36,081 bases of DNA from Ilumatobacteraceae bacterium (GTDB taxonomy: Bacteria > Actinomycetota > Acidimicrobiia > Acidimicrobiales > Ilumatobacteraceae), in the NCBI GenBank assembly GCA_023263695.1, contig JALQUZ010000011.1:2708-38788 (forward strand), in the 5' to 3' direction. The notes under the pieces were generated by a model that was given only the letters and a program-made list of their open reading frames with translations, was not told the origin of the DNA and searched no databases. Below, one piece after another: positions 13,503 to 20,721 of the stretch. Position 1 is the stretch's first letter. Each line of letters opens with the position of its first letter. Both the position numbers and the translations under genes were made by a program.

Positions 13503-14309
13503 TTATGCCTCTTCTGGCTGATCGTCTGCAAGGGCAACAACTACACGGCGGTGTGGGTCTTGGCCTTGCGAACGGGTGGCAATACCGGCGAACTCCACCA
13601 GTGTGTCATGGACAATCTTGCGGTCTGCAGAGTTCATTGGTTCGAGCACGCGCGGTTGGCCGCTTTCAAGAACATCGTTTGCCACCTTGAGGGCAAAGCG
13701 ACTCAGGGCTTCGCGGCGCTTTTCGCGGTAACTAGCAATATCTACTCGCAGGTGTGTCTCATGGTCACCCAATCGACGTTGACTCACCACACGGGTGAGA
13801 TCCTGAACGGCCATCAATGTTGCACCTTTTGCGCCAACAAATACCGAAACGTCGGTGCCACTGACATTGATGTCGATGTCTTCGCCAGTCTGCTGAACCG
13901 AAACGGAGCCCGTTAAGCCCGCAGCAGCGAGCATGCCTTCAAGAAATGTGGTTGCAGCAGCACTCACAGTGGCTGGGTCGACTGATGGCATGTCTGGCCG
14001 TGGAGCCCGTGGGGCTGCTTCACGTTTAGGACGAGAAGTAGTTGACTTCTCACGACGGCCACCCTTGGCCTCTCCTTCTTTACGCGGTCCGCGCTTTGCC
14101 GGCTTATCGCGACGATCGTTCTTTATTCGCACGCTGTTCGGACGAACACGTGCGCGAACACGAGCTTCTCCGCGAGTGCGTCCAAAGAGTCCTTGTTTTG
14201 GTTCTTCAACGACTTCGAATTCGGCGTCATCTTCTGCAACACCCAACTGATCAAGTGCCAAGTTCTTCGCCAACTCAATGGTCTCTGCTGTGGTTTCTAC
14301 CCATTCCAT
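13503..14309 (-). CDS. khpB: RNA-binding protein KhpB (Jag)
   Basis: RNA-binding protein that in other Gram-positives works with KhpA and affects cell elongation and division. It has a Jag_N domain (residues 1-50, MEWVETTAETIELAKNLAL and EEPKQGLFG), a long Lys/Arg-rich linker (about 50-110), a KH domain with the GAKG loop (VSVFVGAKGATLMAVQ), and a C-terminal R3H domain (RREALSRFALKVANDV to THRR-like DPHRRVVVAL). The linker is basic enough to bind nucleic acid on its own. ATG at 14309 has AAGGACATTGTT upstream. It lies between yidC and rsmG, the usual order, and is probably co-transcribed with them. Confidence 0.94.
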   Translation of the reverse strand: MEWVETTAETIELAKNLALDQLGVAEDDAEFEVVEEPKQGLFGRTRGEARVRARVRPNSVRIKNDRRDKPAKRGPRKEGEAKGGRREKSTTSRPKREAAPRAPRPDMPSVDPATVSAAATTFLEGMLAAAGLTGSVSVQQTGEDIDINVSGTDVSVFVGAKGATLMAVQDLTRVVSQRRLGDHETHLRVDIASYREKRREALSRFALKVANDVLESGQPRVLEPMNSADRKIVHDTLVEFAGIATRSQGQDPHRRVVVALADDQPEEA

Positions 14310-14333
14310 AACAATGTCCTTACGTGTGATGTC

Positions 14334-15287
14334 TTACGATTTTTTTGGTTTGCGCGGAATCGCGCTGCTTCGGTTTTTACCCGGAGGAGTTGATGGTTTC
14401 GCCGATGAGAATCCACCTTTTGGAGGAGTCACTCGTTTGCTCACGAACGGAGCTTTTGGATCGGTCGCTTCTTTCTTTGGCTTCGAAGACTCTTTGTCGC
14501 CCTTCGACATTTCACGAGCACGCGCACTTGCTTCCTGTGCTTGTCGACCAAGCGACGAATCGTTGCCATAAAAACGCTTGGTGATGTACCCCTGTTGGCC
14601 AATGCGAATAAGTGCTTGCACCATGTAGTACACGATCAAACCAGTTGGCAAAAACAGTTGAAAAACTGCAAATAACACCGGTAAGTACTGCATTAATTTG
14701 GCTTGTGACGCCGACATGGTTGGACTTACTGTGCGTGATGCAACCATTCGCTGCTGCACGAAATACAGCGCAGCAAGTGCGGCAACGAGGAAGACATAAA
14801 TCAGTCCGGTTGCAAAATCGTTTTTCACCGCCTCAACAGGCTTCAACGCCAAGTCGATACCAAACGACACCATCTTGGTTTTTCCAACCAACGACTTATA
14901 CAACTCCGATGCTTCGTTCAGATACTTCGGTGCAAAGGTCACGCCATCTGCGGCCTTTGAAATCAAACCGTGCAACGCACGGAACATAATGATGAACACC
15001 GGCATCTGCGCAGCAATTGGCAAACACGAAGCCATTGGGTTGACTTTGTGTTCCTGATACAACTTCATCATTGCTTCGTTCAGTTTTTGGCGATCACCTT
15101 TGAACTCTGCTTGTAAACGACGCATTTCTGGTTGCAGCCGTTGCATTTCCAACATGCCTTTGGTGCTCTTCAGTGTGAGCGGGGTAATGAGCAACATCAC
15201 CACAACGGCGACCAAACCAATGGCGAGGGCGTAGTTGTGAGTCCAGGCGTAGAACGTGGCAATGAGGCGAGCGGCGAGTTCAAACAT
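14334..15287 (-). CDS. yidC: Membrane protein insertase YidC
   Basis: Inserts and folds membrane proteins alone or with SecYEG. Gram-positive type with five predicted membrane helices: an early helix (YALAIGLVAVVVMLLITPL), the cytoplasmic hairpin (LQPEMRRLQAEFKGDRQKLNEAM, YQEHKVNPMASCLPI), then MPVFIIMFRALHGL, LIYVFLVAALAALYFV and later helices (LFLPTGLIVYYMVQALIRIGQQ). The tail from about residue 245 is Lys/Pro/Ser-rich and basic, as in YidC proteins that touch the ribosome. No N-terminal lipoprotein signal is present. It follows yidD with a 6-nt gap. Length 317 aa. Confidence 0.96.
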   Translation of the reverse strand: MFELAARLIATFYAWTHNYALAIGLVAVVVMLLITPLTLKSTKGMLEMQRLQPEMRRLQAEFKGDRQKLNEAMMKLYQEHKVNPMASCLPIAAQMPVFIIMFRALHGLISKAADGVTFAPKYLNEASELYKSLVGKTKMVSFGIDLALKPVEAVKNDFATGLIYVFLVAALAALYFVQQRMVASRTVSPTMSASQAKLMQYLPVLFAVFQLFLPTGLIVYYMVQALIRIGQQGYITKRFYGNDSSLGRQAQEASARAREMSKGDKESSKPKKEATDPKAPFVSKRVTPPKGGFSSAKPSTPPGKNRSSAIPRKPKKS

Positions 15288-15293
15288 GAGCGG

Positions 15294-15620
15294 TTAGCAA
15301 TCTTTCGTGTTGTGGGTGCAACAGACGGTAGGCGATACCGAAGCTGTTTCTTGGGGGAGAGGAACTGGATCGAAACCCGACGGACCAAACGGGCGGCAGC
15401 GCAGGAGACGGCGAACTGTCAACATTCCGCCTCGACCAGCGCCAAAGGTTTCGATGGCTTCATATCCGTACTCGGAACATGATGGGAAAAACCGGCACGG
15501 CGAAGGGTGGCCGGGGCGCAACGACTGATACCAGCGAATAGCTCGCAACATGGCAAGCTGAATCCGAGTGGTGGTTTCATCACTCTTGGTGAGAAGCGGG
15601 TGTGGGGCGGCCATGTTCAT
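15294..15620 (-). CDS. yidD: Membrane protein insertion efficiency factor YidD
   Basis: Small protein that helps YidC-dependent insertion. The family pattern is complete: AIRWYQ, RPGHPSPCRFFPSCSEYG with its cysteines, AIETFGAGRGGML and RRLLRCRPFGPSGFDPVP. Length 108 aa, with an N-terminal extension of about 20 residues before the fold and a cysteine-containing tail (CCTHNTKDC). The ATG at 15620 overlaps the rnpA stop by 4 nt (ATGA), which implies coupled translation. Confidence 0.95.
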   Translation of the reverse strand: MNMAAPHPLLTKSDETTTRIQLAMLRAIRWYQSLRPGHPSPCRFFPSCSEYGYEAIETFGAGRGGMLTVRRLLRCRPFGPSGFDPVPLPQETASVSPTVCCTHNTKDC

Positions 15621-15943
15621 GAACTAACTACTTTTGCCAGCAATTGGTCAACGGTTGCCCCAAGTTCGGTCCACGACATGGCCCCAACCCGCGGTTGGAC
15701 GCCTACTAAATACCACCCTGCAGGAATGCGGTCGGACTTGGCCTCGAGAAGAGAGCGCAATTGACGGCGAATCCGGTTGCGGAGTACAGCCCCACCCACG
15801 TTTCGACCAATGGCGTAGCCCACATGGGCACCTGGCAAGGAAGAGTCAGTCAACATCAGACACCACAACCCATTGGAGCGAACATATGTTCCCTCTTTGG
15901 ATAGTCGGGAGAAAATCTCCCGTTGGCGTATCCGGCCGATCAA
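15617..15943 (-). CDS. rnpA: Ribonuclease P protein component
   Basis: Protein subunit of RNase P, which trims the 5' ends of tRNAs. The signature is [22 protein letters not shown], with [18 protein letters not shown] upstream. Length 108 aa is normal. No ATG or GTG lies at the N terminus; the only fitting start is TTG at 15943, which overlaps the rpmH stop as TTGA. This places rpmH, rnpA and yidD in an unbroken chain of overlapping frames. Confidence 0.94.
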   Translation of the reverse strand: MIGRIRQREIFSRLSKEGTYVRSNGLWCLMLTDSSLPGAHVGYAIGRNVGGAVLRNRIRRQLRSLLEAKSDRIPAGWYLVGVQPRVGAMSWTELGATVDQLLAKVVSS

Positions 15944-16074
15944 GCCGAAAGCTTGTGTCGGCCTTTGGCACGACGAGACTTCAAAATGGCGCGGCCTGCA
16001 CGGGACTTCATACGATGGCGAAAGCCATGCTTCTTGGCGCGACGGCGATTATTTGGCTGGAAAGTGCGTTTCAC
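15940..16074 (-). CDS. rpmH: 50S ribosomal protein L34
   Basis: A 44-residue basic protein of the large subunit. The sequence starts [18 protein letters not shown] and ends [10 protein letters not shown], a near-consensus L34. The start is GTG at 16074 with a perfect AGGAGG 6 nt upstream. The stop TGA overlaps the rnpA TTG start. It is the first gene of the leftward rpmH-rnpA-yidD-yidC-khpB-rsmG run and marks the left side of the dnaA region, as in most bacteria. Confidence 0.97.
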   Translation of the reverse strand: MKRTFQPNNRRRAKKHGFRHRMKSRAGRAILKSRRAKGRHKLSA

Positions 16075-16125
16075 GCACGCCTCCTCGGTTCGGTGTCGAG
16101 AGGGTCTCGACAGCTCTGGACGAAC

Positions 16126-16155
16126 AACCTATTGGGCTGAACGATGGGACTACAA
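16126..16155 (-). promoter_or_regulatory. Candidate rpmH promoter
   Basis: On the minus strand TTGTAG (complement of 16150-16155) and TAGGTT (complement of 16126-16131) are separated by 18 bp, a fair match to -35/-10 hexamers. Transcription would begin near 16119, giving a leader of about 45 nt for rpmH. Confidence 0.4.
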
Positions 16156-16168
16156 CGGCAAGAACTCT

Positions 16169-16338
16169 ACAGGCAAATCTCGGTTTTTTCTGCCTGTGGA
16201 AAACCTGCTACCTTCGCTAACCCTGCCTCGTGTCGGCAGGGGTGTCCACACCCTGTGGACAGTGCTGTGGACGGCATATGACACGGGTTCCGGTAATCGG
16301 AAATGCTTTACATCATTGGGTTTCATCACAAGTGAAAC
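16169..16338. other. rpmH-dnaA gap: DnaA-like boxes and inverted repeats
   Basis: This 287-bp gap holds four boxes related to TTNTCCACA: minus-strand TTTTCCACA (16195-16203), plus-strand GTGTCCACA (16242-16250), minus-strand CTGTCCACA (16254-16262) and minus-strand CCGTCCACA (16266-16274). ACAGGCA/TGCCTGT (16169-16175, 16191-16197) forms a 7-bp stem. GTTTCA/TGAAAC (16320-16325, 16333-16338) is an inverted repeat 24 bp before the dnaA start. They suggest DnaA autoregulation or an accessory origin segment. No clear dnaA promoter was found. Confidence 0.45.
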
Positions 16339-16361
16339 GCACATATCAGTACAGAGGAACT

Positions 16362-17798
16362 ATGGAAAACGAGCTACAAGTCGACTCTCGCGGCACCGAA
16401 AACCACGATGATGTGTGGCGTGCAACCGCTCAAGTTTTGCGTGCCCAAGTTTCCGAGGCAGTGTGGTTCTCCACATTCAATGACGCTGTCGCTATTGCCG
16501 ACGACAAAATGAGTCTTCGTCTGCAAGTTCCCAATACTTATGTTCGCGAACGCATCCTTACCCGCTACATGTCACTTGTGCGCGACGCACTCGACGAAGT
16601 GGGAGCCAGCGAGCGCCAACTCCTCATCGACGTTCAGACCAATACCGCTGCTGATGTGAATGAACAGTTGTCCACCACCAACACCCCAGACCACTTGCCA
16701 GCCGAGCTCAACACTTCGCTTAACCAGCCAACAGAAACCACCACGCTGAAAAGTCGCACCGGCAAAGGCTCGGCTGTGGGGTTGAACCCGAGGTACACCT
16801 TCGAAACCTTCGTTAAAGGCACCTCGAACCAGTTCGCCTTGGCTGCTGCTCAACGAGTTGCCGAGACACCTGGTCGTTCGTACAACCCGTTATTCATCTA
16901 TGGTTCTGCCGGATTGGGCAAAACCCACCTGCTGCACGCCATTGGGTACTACGTCCACCAGAACTATGCCCACTACGAAGTTCGCTATGTCTCGACCGAA
17001 ACCTTCTTGAACGAATACGTCGACGGCATTCGCAGCAACACCATTGCTGCCTTCAAACGTCGCTACCGAGAAGTCGATGTGTTGCTCATTGACGACATTC
17101 AGTTCATGGAAGGCAAAGAGGGACTACAAGAAGAGTTCTTCCACACGTTTAACTCGCTGCACGGAGCAAATAAGCAAATTGTTATTTCCTCTGACCGTAT
17201 GCCGGACGCTATTCCCACTTTGGAAGACCGTTTGCGTGGAAGGTTCCGTTGGGGCCTCATTACCGACATTCAACCGCCAGACATGGAAACGCGTTTGGCC
17301 ATTCTTCGCAACAAGGCAGAACGTGAACGCACTTCGGTGTCGCATGAAGTGTTGGAGTTCATTGCCAGCAACGTCACCACCAACATTCGTGAACTTGAAG
17401 GCGCCCTCATTCGGGTTGCTGCTTACGCCAGTTTGAACAAAACCCAAGTCGACGTGTCGTTGGCCAAGCAGTTGCTTACCGACTTGCTCACCCGCACTGC
17501 AGTGAAGCCACGCACTGACGAACAACTCTTGATCGAGATTGCCGATCACCTTGGTTTTGAGGTTGAAGCCCTTCGTGGCAAGAGTCGCCAACGCCCACTG
17601 GTGCAAGCACGTCAAACTGCCATGTATGTGTTTCGTGAATTAACCGACCTCAGCTATCCAGCTATAGCTCGTCTCTTTGGTGGCCGAGACCACACCACCG
17701 TTATTCACGCCGTTGATAAAACTCAACGCATGATGAGTGAGCGCAAACAGGTCTACGAGCAAGTCACCGAGCTCGTTCAGAAATTTAAGACGTCGTAA
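16362..17798 (+). CDS. dnaA: Chromosomal replication initiator DnaA
   Basis: AAA+ initiator that binds DnaA boxes and melts the origin. Domain I (about 1-85, VWRATAQVLRAQVSEAVWFSTF), a Thr/Ser-rich linker, the ATPase with NPRYTFETFVKGTSNQFA, Walker A GSAGLGKTHLLHAIG and Walker B VLLIDDIQFMEGKE, and domain IV with the signature GGRDHTTVIHAVDKTQ near the C terminus. ATG at 16362 is chosen because it is preceded by AGAGGAAC and starts the normal MENELQ-type N terminus; a longer frame back to 16230 lacks these. Length 478 aa fits the family. Confidence 0.98.
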   Translation: MENELQVDSRGTENHDDVWRATAQVLRAQVSEAVWFSTFNDAVAIADDKMSLRLQVPNTYVRERILTRYMSLVRDALDEVGASERQLLIDVQTNTAADVNEQLSTTNTPDHLPAELNTSLNQPTETTTLKSRTGKGSAVGLNPRYTFETFVKGTSNQFALAAAQRVAETPGRSYNPLFIYGSAGLGKTHLLHAIGYYVHQNYAHYEVRYVSTETFLNEYVDGIRSNTIAAFKRRYREVDVLLIDDIQFMEGKEGLQEEFFHTFNSLHGANKQIVISSDRMPDAIPTLEDRLRGRFRWGLITDIQPPDMETRLAILRNKAERERTSVSHEVLEFIASNVTTNIRELEGALIRVAAYASLNKTQVDVSLAKQLLTDLLTRTAVKPRTDEQLLIEIADHLGFEVEALRGKSRQRPLVQARQTAMYVFRELTDLSYPAIARLFGGRDHTTVIHAVDKTQRMMSERKQVYEQVTELVQKFKTS

Positions 17799-18046
17799 AT
17801 CATGTTGGGGACAACCATGTGGGCAACAGCACAACATCCAGTGGATAACCGCCAGTTATGCACGGATGCTCGAACTACACAATTGCAAGATGTGCTTGCA
17901 GCCTCACAAGGTTGTGGGTTTAATTCCTATATGTCATTTGGTGTTCAAGAGGTTCATCCACAATCCACACCCCTTATTACCGTTATTAAGTCTTTATATA
18001 AACATCCACAAATAACAATGAACAACATTGGCCAAGGAGCATGGTG
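17799..18046. other. Probable replication origin (oriC), dnaA-dnaN gap
   Basis: The 248-bp gap carries DnaA-box-like 9-mers: minus-strand TTATCCACT (17840-17848), TTATGCACG (17856-17864), TCATCCACA (17954-17962), CAATCCACA (17961-17969) and ACATCCACA (18002-18010). An AT-rich stretch with TTATTA, TTATTAAG and TTTATATAAA (about 17974-18002) could be the unwinding element. The position matches oriC of Mycobacterium and Streptomyces. Each box has at least one mismatch, unlike the cluster at 11003-11035. Confidence 0.7.
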
Positions 18047-19144
18047 ATGAAATTTCGAGTTGAGCGCGAAGTGTTGGCAGAAGCCTTAGGTGCAGCGGCT
18101 CGAGTTGCGTCCACACGCAACAATGCAATGCCTGCATTATCGGGAGTAAAACTTGAAGTGACGGGCGACCAGTTGATGTTGTCATGCACCGACAATGACT
18201 TGTCGGTGCAGTTTGTGCTTCCTGTTGGCGGTCAAGCCGACGGTGTTGTTGTAGCAAGCGCAAAATTGTTAAGTGACATTGTTCGCGCAGGAGCCGACGG
18301 AAAAGTTACGTTTGAATCCTCCGGTGAGGAAGTTCATATTTCTTCCGGCCGAGCACAAACAACAGTTGCAACATTTGCTGCTAGCGACTTCCCACAGATT
18401 GCACTTGCTAGCGCGCCACCAGTAACACTGTCTGCTCCATTGCTCAGTGAAGCACTTCGTCAAGTTGTTCGTGCTGCAAGTTCTGACATGCAGCGGTTGC
18501 CATTAACTGGAGTTCTCATGTCGGCAGAACCTGAAGGTCTTCGCCTTGTTGCAACTGACTCATACCGTTTGGCTGTTCGTGATTTACCAGGAACAAATGT
18601 TCTTGGTCATGGGCAAAAAGTGGTCATTCCAAGCCGCGCACTCGGCGAACTCCAACGCTTATTGAATCAAGGCGACGAAGTAACACTGTGTCTTGCCGAA
18701 GACCGAGCAACGTTTGCGGTAGGAAATGCAACTCTGTCCACCAGTTTGTTACAGGTTGAATTCCCTAACTATCGACAACTTATTCAGCCGTCGTACCCAA
18801 ACACACTTACCGTTGCTCGCGAAGCGTTGCTTGAAGCAGTACGTCGTTGTCGAATTTTTGCTCGTGAAACTACCCCTGTCCGTTTAGAGATGAACGCAAC
18901 GTCATTGAAGTTGTCGGTGATAACTCAAGACATTGGAAACTCAGAAGAAGAAATTGACTGCTCACTTGAAGGAACAGAAATGACTGTCGGTTTTAACCCT
19001 GAGTATCTTGCTGCAGGAATTGAAGCAGTAACTGGTGACGAGATCACTATTCAAACCACCGACCCACAACGCCCAGCAGTACTACGCGGTGTTGGAGCAG
19101 AGGATTATCTCTACTTGGTGATGCCACAACGACTTACCGTATAA
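18047..19144 (+). CDS. dnaN: DNA polymerase III subunit beta (sliding clamp)
   Basis: Ring-shaped clamp that tethers DNA polymerase III. Three repeated domains are visible: MKFRVEREVLAEALGAAARV with LSGVKLEV; LSEALRQVVRAASSD with LTGVLMSAEPEGLRLVATDSYRLAVRD; and the last with EALLEAVRRCRIFARE and GFNPEYLAAGIEAV. It ends in LVMPQRLTV, near the usual LVMPMR. Three in-frame starts lie at 18041, 18044 and 18047; AAGGAG at 18034-18039 is 7 nt from ATG 18047, so I choose that one (365 aa). Confidence 0.97.
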   Translation: MKFRVEREVLAEALGAAARVASTRNNAMPALSGVKLEVTGDQLMLSCTDNDLSVQFVLPVGGQADGVVVASAKLLSDIVRAGADGKVTFESSGEEVHISSGRAQTTVATFAASDFPQIALASAPPVTLSAPLLSEALRQVVRAASSDMQRLPLTGVLMSAEPEGLRLVATDSYRLAVRDLPGTNVLGHGQKVVIPSRALGELQRLLNQGDEVTLCLAEDRATFAVGNATLSTSLLQVEFPNYRQLIQPSYPNTLTVAREALLEAVRRCRIFARETTPVRLEMNATSLKLSVITQDIGNSEEEIDCSLEGTEMTVGFNPEYLAAGIEAVTGDEITIQTTDPQRPAVLRGVGAEDYLYLVMPQRLTV

Positions 19145-19166
19145 GCACAACGTTCTGAGCGACAGC

Positions 19167-20276
19167 GTGATCATTCAACACCTTGAGCTCACCAACTTTC
19201 GCAACTATGCAGCGACAACCATCGAGCTAACTTCGGGTGTTACTGCAGTAATTGGAAACAATGGTCAAGGCAAAACCAATTTGGTTGAAGCTCTTGGTTA
19301 TCTGGCGACGCTTAAAAGTTTTCGTGGTGTTCCTAACGAAGCACTCATTCGTACAGGAAGCGAAAGCGCCGTGTTGCGAGCAACGGTTGTGCACGCTGAC
19401 GGTAGAGAAATTTTGATTGAAACCGAGTTAGTGCGCACGGGCCGCAACCGCTCTCTGGTAAATAAACAACGGCTTGCGCGTTCGCGAGACCTACTTGGTG
19501 TGGTGCGCACCACCGTGTTTTCACCGGAGGACTTAGAGTTGGTGAAAGCTGCACCAAGCGTGCGCCGCGACTTCATTGATGATGCGCTCATAGCGTTGCA
19601 ACCAAAACTTGATGTGTTGTGTAGTGAAATTGAAAAAGTGTTACGCCAACGCAACTCGTTATTGAAACAAGCGGGCGGCAGGTTGTCTGGTGACATTGCG
19701 AGCACGCTTGATGTGTGGGATGCCAAGTTGTCGGAATTGGGCACTCAACTAGGTGACGAACGCGCACGACTCATTGCTCAAATTTCTCCACGTGTCACCA
19801 AGGCGTACGAAGAACTCGCCGAAAAAGCCACGCCTATTGGTTTGGTGTATGAACCTGAATGGCGACGAATCGGCTTGGCCAACGAACTGGCCACCAACCG
19901 ACACGACGACATCCGCCGAGGAACCAGCACAGTAGGACCCCACCGCGACGACATCGACCTGCTGATAAACGGATTGCCGGCCAGAACCCATGCCTCGCAA
20001 GGGGAGCAACGTACCTTGGCCCTAGCGATGAGGCTGGCGGTGCACCGCATGGTCACCGAGGAATGTGGCTCTCCACCAGTGCTCATTTTGGACGATGTGT
20101 TGTCTGAACTAGACCCCAGCCGGGCGGCAGCCTTATTGCGTCACTTCCCGGAAGGCCAGGTACTCATCACCACAGCCGGGTACCTTCCCGAGGCCGCTCA
20201 CCCCGACCGTATTGTGCGTATTCAACAGGGTGCGGTCGTTCAAGACAGCACAAATAAGGACAATTTTCCAGCATGA
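19167..20276 (+). CDS. recF: DNA replication and repair protein RecF
   Basis: SMC-like ATPase that helps load RecA at gaps. Walker A GNNGQGKTNLVEAL is at about residues 33-46, the LELTNFRNY N terminus is typical, the signature SQGEQRTLALAMRLA lies near 280, and Walker B is PPVLILDDVLSELD. Length 369 aa is usual. It starts with GTG at 19167, 22 nt after dnaN, and its TGA overlaps the next start by 4 nt (ATGA). Third-position GC rises in the last 400 nt, but this looks like local codon drift. Confidence 0.96.
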   Translation: MIIQHLELTNFRNYAATTIELTSGVTAVIGNNGQGKTNLVEALGYLATLKSFRGVPNEALIRTGSESAVLRATVVHADGREILIETELVRTGRNRSLVNKQRLARSRDLLGVVRTTVFSPEDLELVKAAPSVRRDFIDDALIALQPKLDVLCSEIEKVLRQRNSLLKQAGGRLSGDIASTLDVWDAKLSELGTQLGDERARLIAQISPRVTKAYEELAEKATPIGLVYEPEWRRIGLANELATNRHDDIRRGTSTVGPHRDDIDLLINGLPARTHASQGEQRTLALAMRLAVHRMVTEECGSPPVLILDDVLSELDPSRAAALLRHFPEGQVLITTAGYLPEAAHPDRIVRIQQGAVVQDSTNKDNFPA

Positions 20277-20641
20277 GCAATTTCAACAACCCATCCGAGC
20301 AGTCCCTCGAGGAGGATCGGCAAATTGACGCCAGCATGGGCAGCCTCGGTCGACTGTCCACCGAACTGAACGCATTGTTGTCTCGACTTGGCTCCGAACC
20401 TGCGTCAGTGGTGAACAGTGTGTTTACCGATTGGGTCACTCTTGTCGGCGAACATGTTGCACAACATGTTGCTCCCATCAAACTTGAACACTCACGATTG
20501 CTTGTCGAAGTGACCGAAACAGCATGGGCTACTCAAATGCGTTTTCTTGAACCGCAACTTCTCACCACGTTGTCAACAGCAACTTCAAGCAACATTGTTG
20601 GTATTGATGTGCGCGTAAAACGCAATTCGCGTAGTAAGTAA
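20273..20641 (+). CDS. dciA: DUF721 protein (DciA-like helicase-loading factor)
   Basis: DciA proteins help place the replicative helicase in bacteria without DnaC or DnaI. The DUF721 region covers about residues 25-115: LSTELNALLSRLG, VNSVFTDWVTLVGEHVAQHVAPIKLEHSRL shape (W and VGE are conserved), VEVTETAWATQMRFLEPQLL, and a final IVGIDVRV strand. The first 20 residues are acidic and unstructured. Its start overlaps the recF stop as ATGA, the same order as Rv0003-Rv0004 in Mycobacterium. Length 122 aa is shorter than the mycobacterial protein. Confidence 0.88.
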   Translation: MSNFNNPSEQSLEEDRQIDASMGSLGRLSTELNALLSRLGSEPASVVNSVFTDWVTLVGEHVAQHVAPIKLEHSRLLVEVTETAWATQMRFLEPQLLTTLSTATSSNIVGIDVRVKRNSRSK

Positions 20642-20670
20642 TTGGTAGACTAAGTCGTGTTAATTATGTT
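20642..20670 (+). promoter_or_regulatory. Candidate gyrB promoter
   Basis: TTGGTA (20642-20647) and TATGTT (20665-20670) are 17 bp apart. Initiation near 20677 gives a leader of about 45 nt containing a small hairpin (CGCCG 20687-20691 with CGGCG 20698-20702) before the AAGG Shine-Dalgarno at 20712-20715. Confidence 0.45.
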
Positions 20671-20721
20671 GCTCAACCGTGTGTCTCGCCGCTTTTTCGG
20701 CGCTCTCCCAGAAGGTAAATG

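Noticed and set aside
13933-14250. Plus-strand frame of 105 codons opposite khpB
   Set aside because: An Arg/Ser-rich mirror of the low-complexity khpB linker.
16321-16349. TTTCAT and TATCAG as dnaA promoter
   Set aside because: The predicted start would fall within the Shine-Dalgarno, leaving no usable leader.
16230-16361. Longer dnaA start
   Set aside because: It crosses the DnaA-like boxes and gives an unusual N terminus; ATG 16362 has a good Shine-Dalgarno.
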